A stretch of 26,346 bases of DNA from Treponema sp. UBA4307 (GCA_002394685.1 DGUP01000068.1:1-26346), one strand, 5' to 3'. Numbered from the stretch's first letter, positions 1 to 7,417 are shown. The notes: generated by a model from the sequence alone, not told the origin. Numbers and translations: made by a program.

Positions 1-25
1 GGTCAATACCAATAATCTTTCCCAT
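1..25 (-). CDS. dnaK: DnaK (Hsp70) chaperone, N-terminal fragment
   Basis: Only the first eight codons are in the window. On the minus strand they read MGKIIGID, the characteristic opening of DnaK, where it continues into the LGTTNS phosphate-binding loop. A good ribosome binding site (AGGAG) lies about ten bases before the ATG. The gene sits immediately downstream of grpE with a 27-base gap, the usual grpE-dnaK order, so the two are probably co-transcribed. Identity rests on a short match plus context. Confidence 0.85.
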
Positions 26-52
26 CTTTCTATCTCCTCTGCAATTAAAGAC

Positions 53-736
53 TTATTTCTCTTCAGCTGATTCTTTATCATTTCCATCAGCTTTCTTATC
101 TTCTGCCTTTGGTTCAGCCTTAACTGTTCCATCAGGCATTGTAACTACAACCTTAGCAAGGCGGATCGGCTTTTCTTTAAGCTTATAGCCCTTAAGGTAA
201 ATCTCCTTGATTGTTGGTTCTGCAACAGGTCCCTGGGCTGACATAAGAGCCTCATGGATAGCAGGATCAAACTCATCACCTGGAGCACCGTATGCCTTAA
301 GATTGTACTTATTCTCAAGCATAGATATAAAACTTTTGTTGATCATCTCAACACCATCTGCAATTGACTTTGCATCGCTTGCAGTCTTTGCAGCTTCCAG
401 AGTTCTGTCAAAATTGTCGATAACCCCCAGAAGATCTGTCAGGAGAGCCGCATTACCATAATCGAATGCATCCTGCTTTTCCTGCATTGCACGCTTTCTG
501 AAATTTTCAAAATCGGCGGCACGGCGGAGAAGCTGATCCTTAAGTTCAGAAACTTCTTTTGTCAGTTCTTCAACCTTCTGTTTAAGTGCAATAGTTTCGT
601 CTTCCGAAGAAGCTTTTGATTCAGCATCAGTTTGTGCATTTGCTTGTGAAGCAGCTGCAGCGGCCTGATCAGATTTCTGTTCAGTCTGTACTTCCTGCTG
701 ATTTTCAGTTTCTTCTTTCTGATTTTCTTCGCTCAT
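53..736 (-). CDS. grpE: GrpE, nucleotide exchange factor of DnaK
   Basis: GrpE releases ADP from DnaK in the cytoplasmic Hsp70 cycle. The 227-residue product has the family layout: an acidic, glutamine/alanine-rich disordered tail (about 1-45), a long coiled coil (about 46-110, with the family stretch LLRRAADFENFRKRA), and a C-terminal beta domain with the conserved GDEFDPAIHEAL and a KLKEKPIRLAKVVV-like end. A lysine/glutamate tail closes the protein. The ATG at 736 is preceded by AGGATTAAGAG. dnaK follows in the same direction. No CIRCE inverted repeat is seen upstream, so HrcA control is not supported here. Confidence 0.95.
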   Translation of the reverse strand: MSEENQKEETENQQEVQTEQKSDQAAAAASQANAQTDAESKASSEDETIALKQKVEELTKEVSELKDQLLRRAADFENFRKRAMQEKQDAFDYGNAALLTDLLGVIDNFDRTLEAAKTASDAKSIADGVEMINKSFISMLENKYNLKAYGAPGDEFDPAIHEALMSAQGPVAEPTIKEIYLKGYKLKEKPIRLAKVVVTMPDGTVKAEPKAEDKKADGNDKESAEEK

Positions 737-774
737 CTCTTAATCCTAAGTAATATTTTATTCTACGTTATAGA

Positions 775-803
775 AAATAATAAAATACAGGTTTAATCGT
801 CAA
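775..803 (-). promoter_or_regulatory. Candidate promoter of grpE-dnaK
   Basis: On the minus strand TTGACG (803-798) is followed after 17 bases by TTATTT (780-775); an 18-base spacing gives TATTTT. It lies about 40 bases before the grpE start codon. The -35 is good and the -10 is weak. Confidence 0.45.
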
Positions 804-863
804 TAAATTTGTTTGAAATCAATTGAAATTCATGGAGTTTTATACGATTTCACCAAAAAAATA

Positions 864-909
864 CAAAAAAAAGACTTAAAATTCCAGTTTTTACCCGGAA
901 CTTAAGTCT
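864..909 (-). terminator. Rho-independent terminator after asnA
   Basis: Arms 872-885 and 897-909 pair (AGACTTAA...TTAAGTCT core, with an outer-to-inner continuation to AATTCC/GGAA and one bulge). The A-run at 864-871 becomes a U-run on the minus strand. It lies about 40 bases beyond the asnA stop and separates the asnA and grpE units. Confidence 0.8.
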
Positions 910-952
910 CTCTCTAAACCTTAAGCCAAGATTTATTTATTCTATAATATGA

Positions 953-1990
953 TTACAAAATGTTAATACCAGCTGAACGGCATTTAATTACCATTTCATC
1001 CGGCCATGCAGAAACCTGAGTTTCTCCAATATGAGCACAGCGGAGGAAGTACATGCAAAGTCTGGACTGACCAATACCGCCGCCAACAGTCTGTGTAAGC
1101 TGACCATTAAGAAGCATTTTATGGAATTTAAGGTTTTCTCTGTCCTGAGCACCTCTTTCTGCCAGCTGGGCACGAAGAGTCTCCGGAGAAACACGAATTC
1201 CCATACTTGAAAGTTCCATAGCCTGATTCAAAACAGGATTCCAGACAAGCAGGTCTCCGTTAAGGCCTCTGTGTCCGTCCCCAGTTTCACTGATCCAGTC
1301 ATCGTAGTCCGGAGCACGGCCGTCATGAATTGAACCGTCAGGAAGTTTTCCTCCAATACCAATGATGAAAACAGCCCCGTACTTTTTACAAACCTCAGTT
1401 TCCCTCTCTTTTGGAGTAAGATTTGGATAAAGACGCTGTAAATCATCAGCAAAAAGGAAAGTAATATTTTCCGGAAGTACCGGTTCAATGTGATTGTATA
1501 AATCGTATACGTAGAACTCTGTCTGTTTTAAGCAGCGGTAAACCTTTTCTACAACAGACTTCAGGAATGAAATATGGCGGTCAGATTCTTTCATTGCCAT
1601 ACACCAGTCCCACTGATCTACATAAAGTGAATGAAGATTGTCCAGTTCTTCATCTGCACGAATGGCATTCATATCGGTATAAATACCAAAGCCCGGCTTC
1701 ATACCCATTTCTGTAACCTTCATACGCTTCCACTTTGCAAGGGAGTGGACAATTTCCATCTGGCAGTCACCCATATCCATTACAGGGAACTTAACTGCCC
1801 TTTCCGTGCCGTTCAAATCATCATTTATACCTTCTCCGCTTTTTACAAACAAAGGAGCTGTAATACGGGTAAGGTTCAATTCGGTAGAAAGAGAAAGCTG
1901 AAAAAAGTTCTTAATCAGAACGATAGTTTTCTCAATCTGTTTAACATTTAAGGCCGGCTTATATCCCTGAGGGATGTACAACTTAGACAT
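953..1990 (-). CDS. asnA: Aspartate-ammonia ligase (AsnA-type asparagine synthetase)
   Basis: It makes asparagine from aspartate, ammonia and ATP in the cytoplasm. The 345-residue length is close to the roughly 330-residue family norm. The fold is that of class II aminoacyl-tRNA synthetases; the late GGGIGQSRLCMYFL segment is the motif-3-like ATP site, and GIYTDMNAIRADEELDN and the SLYVDQWDWE-type region are also family-typical. AGGAG lies just before the ATG. It begins 30 bases after the gltA stop in the same direction and probably shares the gltA transcript, which would place asparagine synthesis beside the source of 2-oxoglutarate-family carbon. The unit ends at the terminator at 864-909. 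Confidence 0.95.
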   Translation of the reverse strand: MSKLYIPQGYKPALNVKQIEKTIVLIKNFFQLSLSTELNLTRITAPLFVKSGEGINDDLNGTERAVKFPVMDMGDCQMEIVHSLAKWKRMKVTEMGMKPGFGIYTDMNAIRADEELDNLHSLYVDQWDWCMAMKESDRHISFLKSVVEKVYRCLKQTEFYVYDLYNHIEPVLPENITFLFADDLQRLYPNLTPKERETEVCKKYGAVFIIGIGGKLPDGSIHDGRAPDYDDWISETGDGHRGLNGDLLVWNPVLNQAMELSSMGIRVSPETLRAQLAERGAQDRENLKFHKMLLNGQLTQTVGGGIGQSRLCMYFLRCAHIGETQVSAWPDEMVIKCRSAGINIL

Positions 1991-2020
1991 TTATATCTCC
2001 TGAGAGCAGCAAACAGTTCA

Positions 2021-3472
2021 CTAATCTGATGGACCACTTGTTGTCACAACGTCGCTATTATCCTTATTTAAGGCATTTTCTTCAACACCTGCAGGCACTT
2101 TTTCTACACGTTTTTCCATTGGAACATACTGACGGATTTCAGAAACGTTCTTGTATGCAGGGCGATAGATTCTTCCACCAGCAACAATTTCCTCAATACG
2201 GTGGGCAGACCATCCGGCAATACGGCTGATTGCAAAAAGAGGTGTATACAGTTCTCTTGGAATATTCAGCATTGTGTAAACAAAGCCAGAGTAGAAGTCA
2301 ACATTTGTACAGATCTTCTTTTTGTCTCCGTGTTTTTCTGCAAGAATCACAGGTGCCAGTTTTTCAATTGTTGAATAGAGATTAAATTCCTCCATGCAGC
2401 CCTTTTCCTTTGCCAGTTCTTCAGCCTTTTTCTTCAGCAGAACGGCGCGTGGATCTGATATTGTATAAACTGCATGTCCCTGACCGTAGATAAGACCAGT
2501 GTGGTCAAATGCGTCTTTGCTGGCAATCTTTCTTAAATAGTCTGCAATTTCTTTTTCAGAAGACCAGTCTTTTACGTTGGCCTTAATATCATCCATCATT
2601 TCCATTACGCGGATGTTGGCTCCACCATGACGTCTACCCTTAAGTGAGCCTACAGCGGCAGCAATTGCGGAATAGGTATCTGTATCTGCAGAAGAAACAA
2701 CGTGAACTGTTAAAGATGAGTTGTTACCACCACCGTGTTCTGCATGTAAAACCAGGGCAAGATCCAGAGTTTCTGCTTCAAGACGGGTATATTCCTTGTC
2801 GCTTCTGGTAAGGCGAAGAAAATTCTCTGCAGTAGAAAGGGATGGAATAGGATTGTGGATGTACATTGACTTCATATCAAAATAGCGGCGCTTTGCCTGA
2901 TAACCGTAAGCCGCAAGTGTAGAAAAACGTGAAATCAATTCAATACACTGGCGGAGAACGTTACCGATTTCCCTGTTTTCAGGATCCCTATCGTAAGAAT
3001 AGGAAGCAAGAACACCACGGGCAATCTTATTCATAATATCGTTTGAAGGAGCCTTCATAATCATGTCTTCAGTAAAGTTTGGAGGAAGGGTGCGAAGTTC
3101 TCCAAGAAGAAGATTAAATTCTTCCAGCTGAGATTCTGTTGGCAGCTGTCCGAAAAGAAGAAGGAAAACACATTCCTCGTAACCAAATTTGTGACGGCTA
3201 TCTACATCGCGGACAATATCTTCAACATCATATCCACGATAGATAAGGCGGCCCGGAACTGCTACTTTTTTTCCGTCCTTGTCAACTTCATATCCAACTA
3301 CATCACCAATACGGGTAAGACCAACAAGAACACCGCGTCCATCTGAGTAACGCAGACCTCTTTTTACATCGTAAGTCTGATAAAGAGCCGGATCAATAGG
3401 GTCATTGTTCTGGGCAAGTTTTGTCAATTTGTCAAGAAAAGGTTTTTCTAAATCGAGGAAAGTATCAGCCAT
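2021..3472 (-). CDS. gltA: Citrate synthase
   Basis: It condenses oxaloacetate and acetyl-CoA to citrate in the cytoplasm. The 483-residue product carries the catalytic-site landmarks of the family: HAEHGGGN (around residues 243-250), a central RRHGGAN, GQGHAVYTISDPRA, and the NVDFYSGFVY segment with the catalytic aspartate. It is longer than the approximately 430-residue E. coli-type enzyme, with extra residues at both ends (a 15-20 residue charged tail after the last conserved part). A 2-methylcitrate synthase role cannot be excluded from sequence alone. asnA follows 30 bases later. No other TCA-cycle gene is in the window, which fits a partial, glutamate-directed branch. Confidence 0.93.
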   Translation of the reverse strand: MADTFLDLEKPFLDKLTKLAQNNDPIDPALYQTYDVKRGLRYSDGRGVLVGLTRIGDVVGYEVDKDGKKVAVPGRLIYRGYDVEDIVRDVDSRHKFGYEECVFLLLFGQLPTESQLEEFNLLLGELRTLPPNFTEDMIMKAPSNDIMNKIARGVLASYSYDRDPENREIGNVLRQCIELISRFSTLAAYGYQAKRRYFDMKSMYIHNPIPSLSTAENFLRLTRSDKEYTRLEAETLDLALVLHAEHGGGNNSSLTVHVVSSADTDTYSAIAAAVGSLKGRRHGGANIRVMEMMDDIKANVKDWSSEKEIADYLRKIASKDAFDHTGLIYGQGHAVYTISDPRAVLLKKKAEELAKEKGCMEEFNLYSTIEKLAPVILAEKHGDKKKICTNVDFYSGFVYTMLNIPRELYTPLFAISRIAGWSAHRIEEIVAGGRIYRPAYKNVSEIRQYVPMEKRVEKVPAGVEENALNKDNSDVVTTSGPSD

Positions 3473-3769
3473 ATAGGTCCCCCTTTTTGTAATAAGTTTT
3501 AAAAATACAGAAACACTGTTAAATTATGTATAATTATACATATATGTAAGGGTTTCGTGAATAAGTTTTTTTGAATTTATGCATTTTATTTCAATTATTC
3601 AAGGGCTTTTTTTGTAAATTTATGTTGTTTAGTGATGATTTTTATTGTTTCTGCCTGCATAAATATAAACATCCTGTTTTATTTATAAAATTTTCGCCCT
3701 TAAATTTGGAATTACGAAATAACAGAGTTACTATTATATTGTATCGTAAAATAACCTGTGGAGTTAATT
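3473..3769. other. Intergenic region between divergent gltA and chemoreceptor genes
   Basis: About 300 bases of AT-rich DNA. It holds the gltA promoter and an 18-base palindrome at 3525-3542. A plus-strand open frame from 3571 lacks a ribosome binding site and runs into the chemoreceptor gene, so it is not called. No clear sigma-70 or sigma-28 promoter could be fixed for the chemoreceptor. Confidence 0.6.
3533..3561 (-). promoter_or_regulatory. Promoter of gltA-asnA
   Basis: On the minus strand TTCACG (3561-3556), a 17-base spacer and a perfect TATAAT (3538-3533). The -10 is inside an 18-base perfect palindrome (3525-3542). The expected start is near 3526, leaving a leader of about 53 bases. 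Confidence 0.5.
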
Positions 3770-5866
3770 ATGTCACGCAAAAATCATCTCTCTTTACTTT
3801 CTGAAATCTTAATCGGAATGATTGGTTCAGTGGTAATTGTTACTTTATTTCTCGGCTTATCATTTTCATTTGTAGTTCAAAATATAGTAAAAAAATCAAC
3901 AGTAAGCACAATAAGCCAGGCTATGAATACCCTGGATAATGAAGTTGCAGGAATTTTAGGCGAATATAATGACCTTGTTGTTGATTTGTCCAATGTTGTT
4001 CCTGCATTAAAAGATGACCGGGAAAGCATTAAAAATGTAGTTAAAAACATGGGGCGGAAAATGAAACCAGAAACCCTACTCTATTATGCCAGCCGTGAAC
4101 AGTTATGGGAAGGAGGAACCCTTATTTCCCACACCGGATGGGAAGCCGCTGCAGACTTTGACATGCAGTCCAGGCTCTGGCACAAAAATGCAGTCAACAA
4201 TCTGGACAAAGTCTGCTACACAGATCCATTTATAGATGCTAATACAGGTAAAACTATCGCAACTCTAAGTTACCGAGTTTTGAATGATGAAGGAAAAGTG
4301 ATTGGTGTAAGTGCAGCTGATATTGTCCTTGACGCCCTTACAGAAGCTGTAAAAGATATCAGGCCAACACAGAACAGTAAAGTTAACCTGATAACTAAAG
4401 ACGGGCTTTACATTACTAATGAAGATTTTAACGCCATCATGAATAAAAATTATTTTGATGACACAAAATTCACCTCTTTTACAAAGAGTGAATATCTTAA
4501 CGGTGAAGCCAGAACCTTTATTAAAAATAAAAATTTCTATGGAGTTCAGCAAGTTAAAGGAACAGAATGGTTTATTGTAGCTGAAGGTCCTGAAAAAGAT
4601 TTTTCTGCTCAGTATAAGAATATGGTACTGGGAGTTTTTGGAATCCTCCTTATTATTATTGCAGGCCTGATAGTAATGGATATTCTTATAACCAGAAGGG
4701 TTTCTTCTCATTTCCACGAAATTGCAGACGGCAGCCGTATTATTGCCCAGGGGGATTTTACACAAGAGTTCCATGACTATCCAACAAAAGAAGCTTCACA
4801 ACTTTCAGAAGGTTTTAACACTCTTTCAAAGGGAATTACCAGTCTTGTTGGAACAATCAGAAATTCATCTTCAGACATCAATGATATTTCAAACCAGCTG
4901 GCCACAAACTCCCGCGAAATCAACGATTCAGTAAATACCACAGAAGATGCCATTACAGGCATGAACTCCGCAATCGGTAAAGTAAGTTCTGCAATTTCTT
5001 CAGTAAATAATGCCGTTAACCAGATGGTACAGAATGTGGGTAACCTGACTTCAGAAATTGAAAATCAGAATGATCTTATTATTTCTTCTTCCAACAATAT
5101 TGAAGGCATGATGAAGAACTTTATGGACATCAACAAAAGTACAGACGGAATGTCTTCAAAAGTAGGCAATATTGTTCAGGCTTCAGAAGAAAGTACAAAC
5201 GCCCTGAAAAAATCCGTTGAACAGATTCAGGAAGTTCAGGCTGAATCAGGAGCCCTCCTTGAAATGAACAAAGTAATTTCTACTGTAGCAAGCCAGACAA
5301 ACCTTCTGGCAATGAATGCTGCAATTGAAGCGGCACATGCAGGAGAAAGCGGTAAAGGATTTGCTGTTGTTGCTGATGAAATTCGTAAACTTGCAGAAAC
5401 AACAAGTAAGCAGGCAAAGGATTCCAGTCTGTCACTTAAATCAATTCAGTCTAAAATTGATGAGATTTCAGCTTCTTCTCTTGAAGTACAAAAATCATTT
5501 GAAGGAACAATTCTTGAAATCCAGAACTTTAATTCCACAATGAAAAATCTTTCCAATACTGTTGCAGAACAGGGCCGGAAAGCAGATGAAATTATGGAAT
5601 CCTTGTCTGATATAAAGGCAAGTACTGAAAATGTAAAAGGGTCAGCAGATATTATCAGCAGAGGTACAGAGCAGGTTGATAATAACTGTAAAGCTCTTGC
5701 TCAAATGCAGGATGAAGTTGATGCAGGACTTAGAGCCTGTGGCGTAGCATCAAAAGCTTTATCCATCAACTCACAGAATATGTCCCGCATTGCAGATCAG
5801 GCATTAAATTCTGTAGGAATTTTAAGTCAGGCAGTAGGAAAGTTTAAAGTCCAGGAAACAAAATAA
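3770..5866 (+). CDS. Methyl-accepting chemotaxis protein with dCache sensor
   Basis: A membrane chemoreceptor that relays ligand binding to the CheA/CheW array. Order: TM1 (about residues 13-36), an extracytoplasmic double-Cache sensor (about 40-280), TM2 (about 285-308), HAMP (about 309-360), then a long coiled-coil signalling domain with the hairpin tip around 505-545 (SQTNLLAMNAAIEAAHAGE, then GKGFAVVADEIRKLAE). No C-terminal NWETF-like CheR tether is present. The ATG at 3770 is chosen because GGAG lies six bases upstream; the in-frame GTG at 3758 overlaps that site. The ligand is unknown; dCache receptors often bind amino acids or other small metabolites. It is monocistronic and divergent from gltA. 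Confidence 0.93.
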   Translation: MSRKNHLSLLSEILIGMIGSVVIVTLFLGLSFSFVVQNIVKKSTVSTISQAMNTLDNEVAGILGEYNDLVVDLSNVVPALKDDRESIKNVVKNMGRKMKPETLLYYASREQLWEGGTLISHTGWEAAADFDMQSRLWHKNAVNNLDKVCYTDPFIDANTGKTIATLSYRVLNDEGKVIGVSAADIVLDALTEAVKDIRPTQNSKVNLITKDGLYITNEDFNAIMNKNYFDDTKFTSFTKSEYLNGEARTFIKNKNFYGVQQVKGTEWFIVAEGPEKDFSAQYKNMVLGVFGILLIIIAGLIVMDILITRRVSSHFHEIADGSRIIAQGDFTQEFHDYPTKEASQLSEGFNTLSKGITSLVGTIRNSSSDINDISNQLATNSREINDSVNTTEDAITGMNSAIGKVSSAISSVNNAVNQMVQNVGNLTSEIENQNDLIISSSNNIEGMMKNFMDINKSTDGMSSKVGNIVQASEESTNALKKSVEQIQEVQAESGALLEMNKVISTVASQTNLLAMNAAIEAAHAGESGKGFAVVADEIRKLAETTSKQAKDSSLSLKSIQSKIDEISASSLEVQKSFEGTILEIQNFNSTMKNLSNTVAEQGRKADEIMESLSDIKASTENVKGSADIISRGTEQVDNNCKALAQMQDEVDAGLRACGVASKALSINSQNMSRIADQALNSVGILSQAVGKFKVQETK

Positions 5867-5902
5867 GCCTCCCCCAGAATCCGTTACAGCCCTATGCTAC
5901 TG

Positions 5903-5925
5903 GGGCAAAGCGGATTCGCGAGCCG
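5903..5925 (+). repeat. tRNA-Pro 3'-end-like repeat, copy A (distal)
   Basis: GGGCAAAGCGGATTCG plus CGAGCCG: 23 bases identical to copy C at 7191-7213. The first 16 match the 3' end of the tRNA-Pro gene (7425-7440, as read on the plus strand). It lies just after the chemoreceptor stop and marks the outer edge of the accessory segment. A 7-base inverted partner (GAATCCG, 5877-5883) precedes it. CCGGCTTA is repeated directly after it (5923-5939), forming a GC-rich hairpin without a T-run. Confidence 0.75.
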
Positions 5926-5966
5926 GCTTAACCGGCTTATCGGCTTTGAAGCTTTATTATGTGATA

Positions 5967-6254
5967 TTACATCTGCATCAGAGCAGAGTAGTCTACCTTG
6001 TGCTCTCTTGCGTAGGCAATAAAATCTTTTTCTTCTTTTGTTACGCGAATTTGAAATTTAAGTGGCTGTGCAAATTTCTGTTTCCTTCCTGCATTTTCTC
6101 TTGCGCCACCGTGACTGAATTTCTTTTCATAAGATGCAAGTCCTGATACTTTCATATACTCTTTTTCAGAAATAATTATTTCATCTGGAGAAATTTCTGA
6201 TTCTAATTTCTTGAAAACATAACCTTCAGAATCTTTTACAAAAACATAATCCAT
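5967..6254 (-). CDS. Putative antitoxin of a RelE/HigB-type pair (GGAR...AGRK motif)
   Basis: The 95-residue product has an N-terminal beta-rich part (1-45), a basic GGARENAGRK motif (49-58) seen in many small phage and plasmid DNA-binding proteins, and a C-terminal strand-helix-helix segment (about 64-95, KFQIRVTKEEKDFIAYAREH) resembling a ribbon-helix-helix. It starts one base after the toxin stop (TGATATG) with a strong AAAGGAGG ribosome binding site, so it should be translated much better than the toxin. That bias is expected of an antitoxin. Assignment is by gene pairing and shape; I do not recognise a specific named family. Confidence 0.6.
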   Translation of the reverse strand: MDYVFVKDSEGYVFKKLESEISPDEIIISEKEYMKVSGLASYEKKFSHGGARENAGRKQKFAQPLKFQIRVTKEEKDFIAYAREHKVDYSALMQM

Positions 6255-6255
6255 A

Positions 6256-6552
6256 TCAGACCTCCTTTAATCTTTGCTTTGCAAGTTTAATCTTTTCCTT
6301 TGGAGTTTTCTGCGATTTCTTTACAAAAACAACTCCAACTACAATAATTCTACCAGCAAAGTATTTAAATAATGAACGAAGTTCATTTGTTTTTATCTCA
6401 AAAATATCTTTTTGTATTGGTTTTACCCGAACAAATTCGATACCTTGAGTTTCTATTTTTGTGTATTCTTCACTTAGCAGTTTCTGCTGAGATTCTTCTA
6501 AATCTTTTATTTCAGCTTCTGCTTGTGGTAATTTTTCTACTTTGAACTTCAC
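6256..6552 (-). CDS. RelE/ParE-superfamily toxin (Gp49/HigB-like)
   Basis: The 98-residue product ends in the pattern of phage Gp49-like (PF05973) HigB toxins: EIKTNELRSLFKYFAGR, a hydrophobic strand (IIVVGVVFVKK), then SQKTPKEKIKLAKQRLKE. Family members are mRNA interferases acting with the ribosome; that activity is inferred. The only possible start is GTG at 6552: there is no internal methionine, and a stop codon lies 18 bases upstream in frame. No Shine-Dalgarno sequence precedes it, and the promoter places +1 on the GTG itself. Toxin-before-antitoxin order matches higBA. The gene is clearly more AT-rich than the flanking housekeeping genes, suggesting transfer. Confidence 0.8.
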   Translation of the reverse strand: MKFKVEKLPQAEAEIKDLEESQQKLLSEEYTKIETQGIEFVRVKPIQKDIFEIKTNELRSLFKYFAGRIIVVGVVFVKKSQKTPKEKIKLAKQRLKEV

Positions 6553-6558
6553 AATAAT

Positions 6559-6587
6559 AGAATAAGCCTATATTTTGAATTTGTCAA
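6559..6587 (-). promoter_or_regulatory. Promoter of the toxin-antitoxin operon
   Basis: On the minus strand a perfect TTGACA (6587-6582), a 17-base spacer and TATTCT (6564-6559). The predicted start falls at about 6552, the first base of the toxin GTG codon, so the transcript would be leaderless. Confidence 0.75.
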
Positions 6588-6626
6588 CATATTCAAAAGT
6601 GAAATCAAGTTTTTACTTTTGAATAT
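6573..6626. promoter_or_regulatory. Candidate operator: three alternating TTTTGAAT half-sites
   Basis: TTTTGAAT (6573-6580) and its exact complement ATTCAAAA (6591-6598) flank the toxin -35 with a 10-base spacer. A third copy, TTTTGAAT (6617-6624), forms a 12-base perfect inverted repeat with the middle one (6589-6600 / 6615-6626). The layout suits autoregulation by the antitoxin or toxin-antitoxin complex; binding is inferred. Confidence 0.55.
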
Positions 6627-6855
6627 TCTTTAATTTGCTTTTATCCCTTTTTAAAGCTAAACGTAAGGCTGCATCAGGAGGCATTTTCCATTCTATTTTG
6701 CATCCATGAAAAAAATTTAGATGTTTTAGAACTTCTTTTTCCCCAGAAATTTTTTCATTGCATAAAGTGCATTTATATTTCTTTAATTTTTTCTTAAAAT
6801 TTGGATCAATTACTATTCCCCATTTTTTGCAAGTAAAATCATTATCTTTATTCAT
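6613..6855 (-). CDS. Small C2H2 zinc-finger protein, function unknown
   Basis: An 80-residue basic protein. A classical finger is visible: C29-X2-C32-X12-H45-X4-H50, with aromatic residues in the expected places (YKCTLC and HLNFFH). The C-terminal part (KMPPDAALRLALKRDKSKL) looks helical and basic. It does not have the spacing of Ros/MucR regulators. The ATG at 6855 follows GGAG by five bases. It lies upstream of the toxin in the same direction, and its stop codon sits in the loop of the operator inverted repeat. Nucleic-acid or protein binding is likely but unproven. Single C2H2 fingers of this type are uncommon in bacteria and usually occur on mobile DNA. Confidence 0.65.
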   Translation of the reverse strand: MNKDNDFTCKKWGIVIDPNFKKKLKKYKCTLCNEKISGEKEVLKHLNFFHGCKIEWKMPPDAALRLALKRDKSKLKNIQK

Positions 6856-6935
6856 ATTTCTCCAATGTTTTTAGAGAGTTTTGTTATGATTTTATAATTA
6901 TACATTATACATACGTCCCAGTGCGGGCGTCCACA

Positions 6936-6974
6936 TAACAATATTTTAGACTCTACTCGAGCAAAGCGGATTCG
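6936..6974 (+). repeat. tRNA-Pro 3'-end and flank repeat, copy B
   Basis: Thirty-nine bases identical to 7402-7440 except at 6960 (A for G). The copy includes 22 bases of the DNA just downstream of the tRNA-Pro gene plus the last 17 bases or so of the tRNA itself. It starts the first 233-base tandem unit. Confidence 0.85.
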
Positions 6975-7183
6975 CAAGCCGCACTGAAACTTATGTCAGG
7001 AGATGGGGCCTTTTCTTCAAAAGATTTCCTTTTTTTATTAGATTTATTTAATCGTGCTAAGAACCGTGAAGTTCACACGCACCTGCTATGAACTTCACTC
7101 TACAGTTTCAGTGTTCGAATCCGCAAAAGGAACAAGCATTTTTACTTTGACCGAAACTTATTATGTTTAAGAATTTTATATAT
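6952..7183. repeat. Tandem structured repeat, unit 1
   Basis: Head-to-tail with unit 2. A 107-base core (7029-7135) differs from unit 2 (7262-7368) at one position (7059). The unit is built of nested inverted repeats: GCGGATTCG (6966-6974) with CGAATCCGC (7116-7124), CACTGAAACT (6982-6991) with AGTTTCAGTG (7104-7113), and an inner perfect hairpin GTGAAGTTCA/TGAACTTCAC (7066-7075 / 7089-7098) with a 13-base loop. No open reading frame is seen. It could be a structured RNA or a small non-autonomous element. Confidence 0.8.
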
Positions 7184-7417
7184 TCTACTCGGGCAAAGCG
7201 GATTCGCGAGCCGCACTGAAACTTATTTTTTAGACAACTGACTGGTCCTTCGAAAGATTTTCTTTTTTTATTAGATTTATTTAATCGTGCTTAGAACCGT
7301 GAAGTTCACACGCACCTGCTATGAACTTCACTCTACAGTTTCAGTGTTCGAATCCGCAAAAGGAACAAAAACATTTACAGTTCGTCAAAATCTTTGCAGT
7401 TTAACAATATTTTAGAC
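7184..7417. repeat. Tandem structured repeat, unit 2
   Basis: Second copy, with the same nested pairing: 7198-7206 with 7349-7357, 7214-7223 with 7337-7346, and the inner hairpin 7299-7308 / 7322-7331. It opens with copy C of the tRNA-Pro 3' end (GGGCAAAG at 7191) and runs directly into the tRNA-Pro gene. The part between the left inverted repeat and the core (about 7225-7250) differs strongly from unit 1, so conservation is concentrated in the paired segments. Confidence 0.8.

Noticed and set aside
737..860. CIRCE element before grpE
   Set aside because: No TTAGCACTC/GAGTGCTAA inverted repeat is present in the spacer.
3571..3804. 77-codon plus-strand open frame upstream of the chemoreceptor
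   Set aside because: No ribosome binding site, composition of AT-rich non-coding DNA, and it overlaps the chemoreceptor start in another frame.
5921..5955. Terminator of the chemoreceptor gene
   Set aside because: AGCCGG/CCGGCT forms a hairpin but no T-run follows on either strand; it is better explained as part of the repeat at the islet edge, though a terminating role is not excluded.
7029..7135. Extra tRNA gene in the tandem units
   Set aside because: T-arm-like GTTCGAATCC is present, but no matching acceptor, D-arm or anticodon arm can be folded around it.
6952..7417. CRISPR-like array
   Set aside because: Only two units of about 233 bases with diverged interiors; no short regular repeats, spacers or cas genes.
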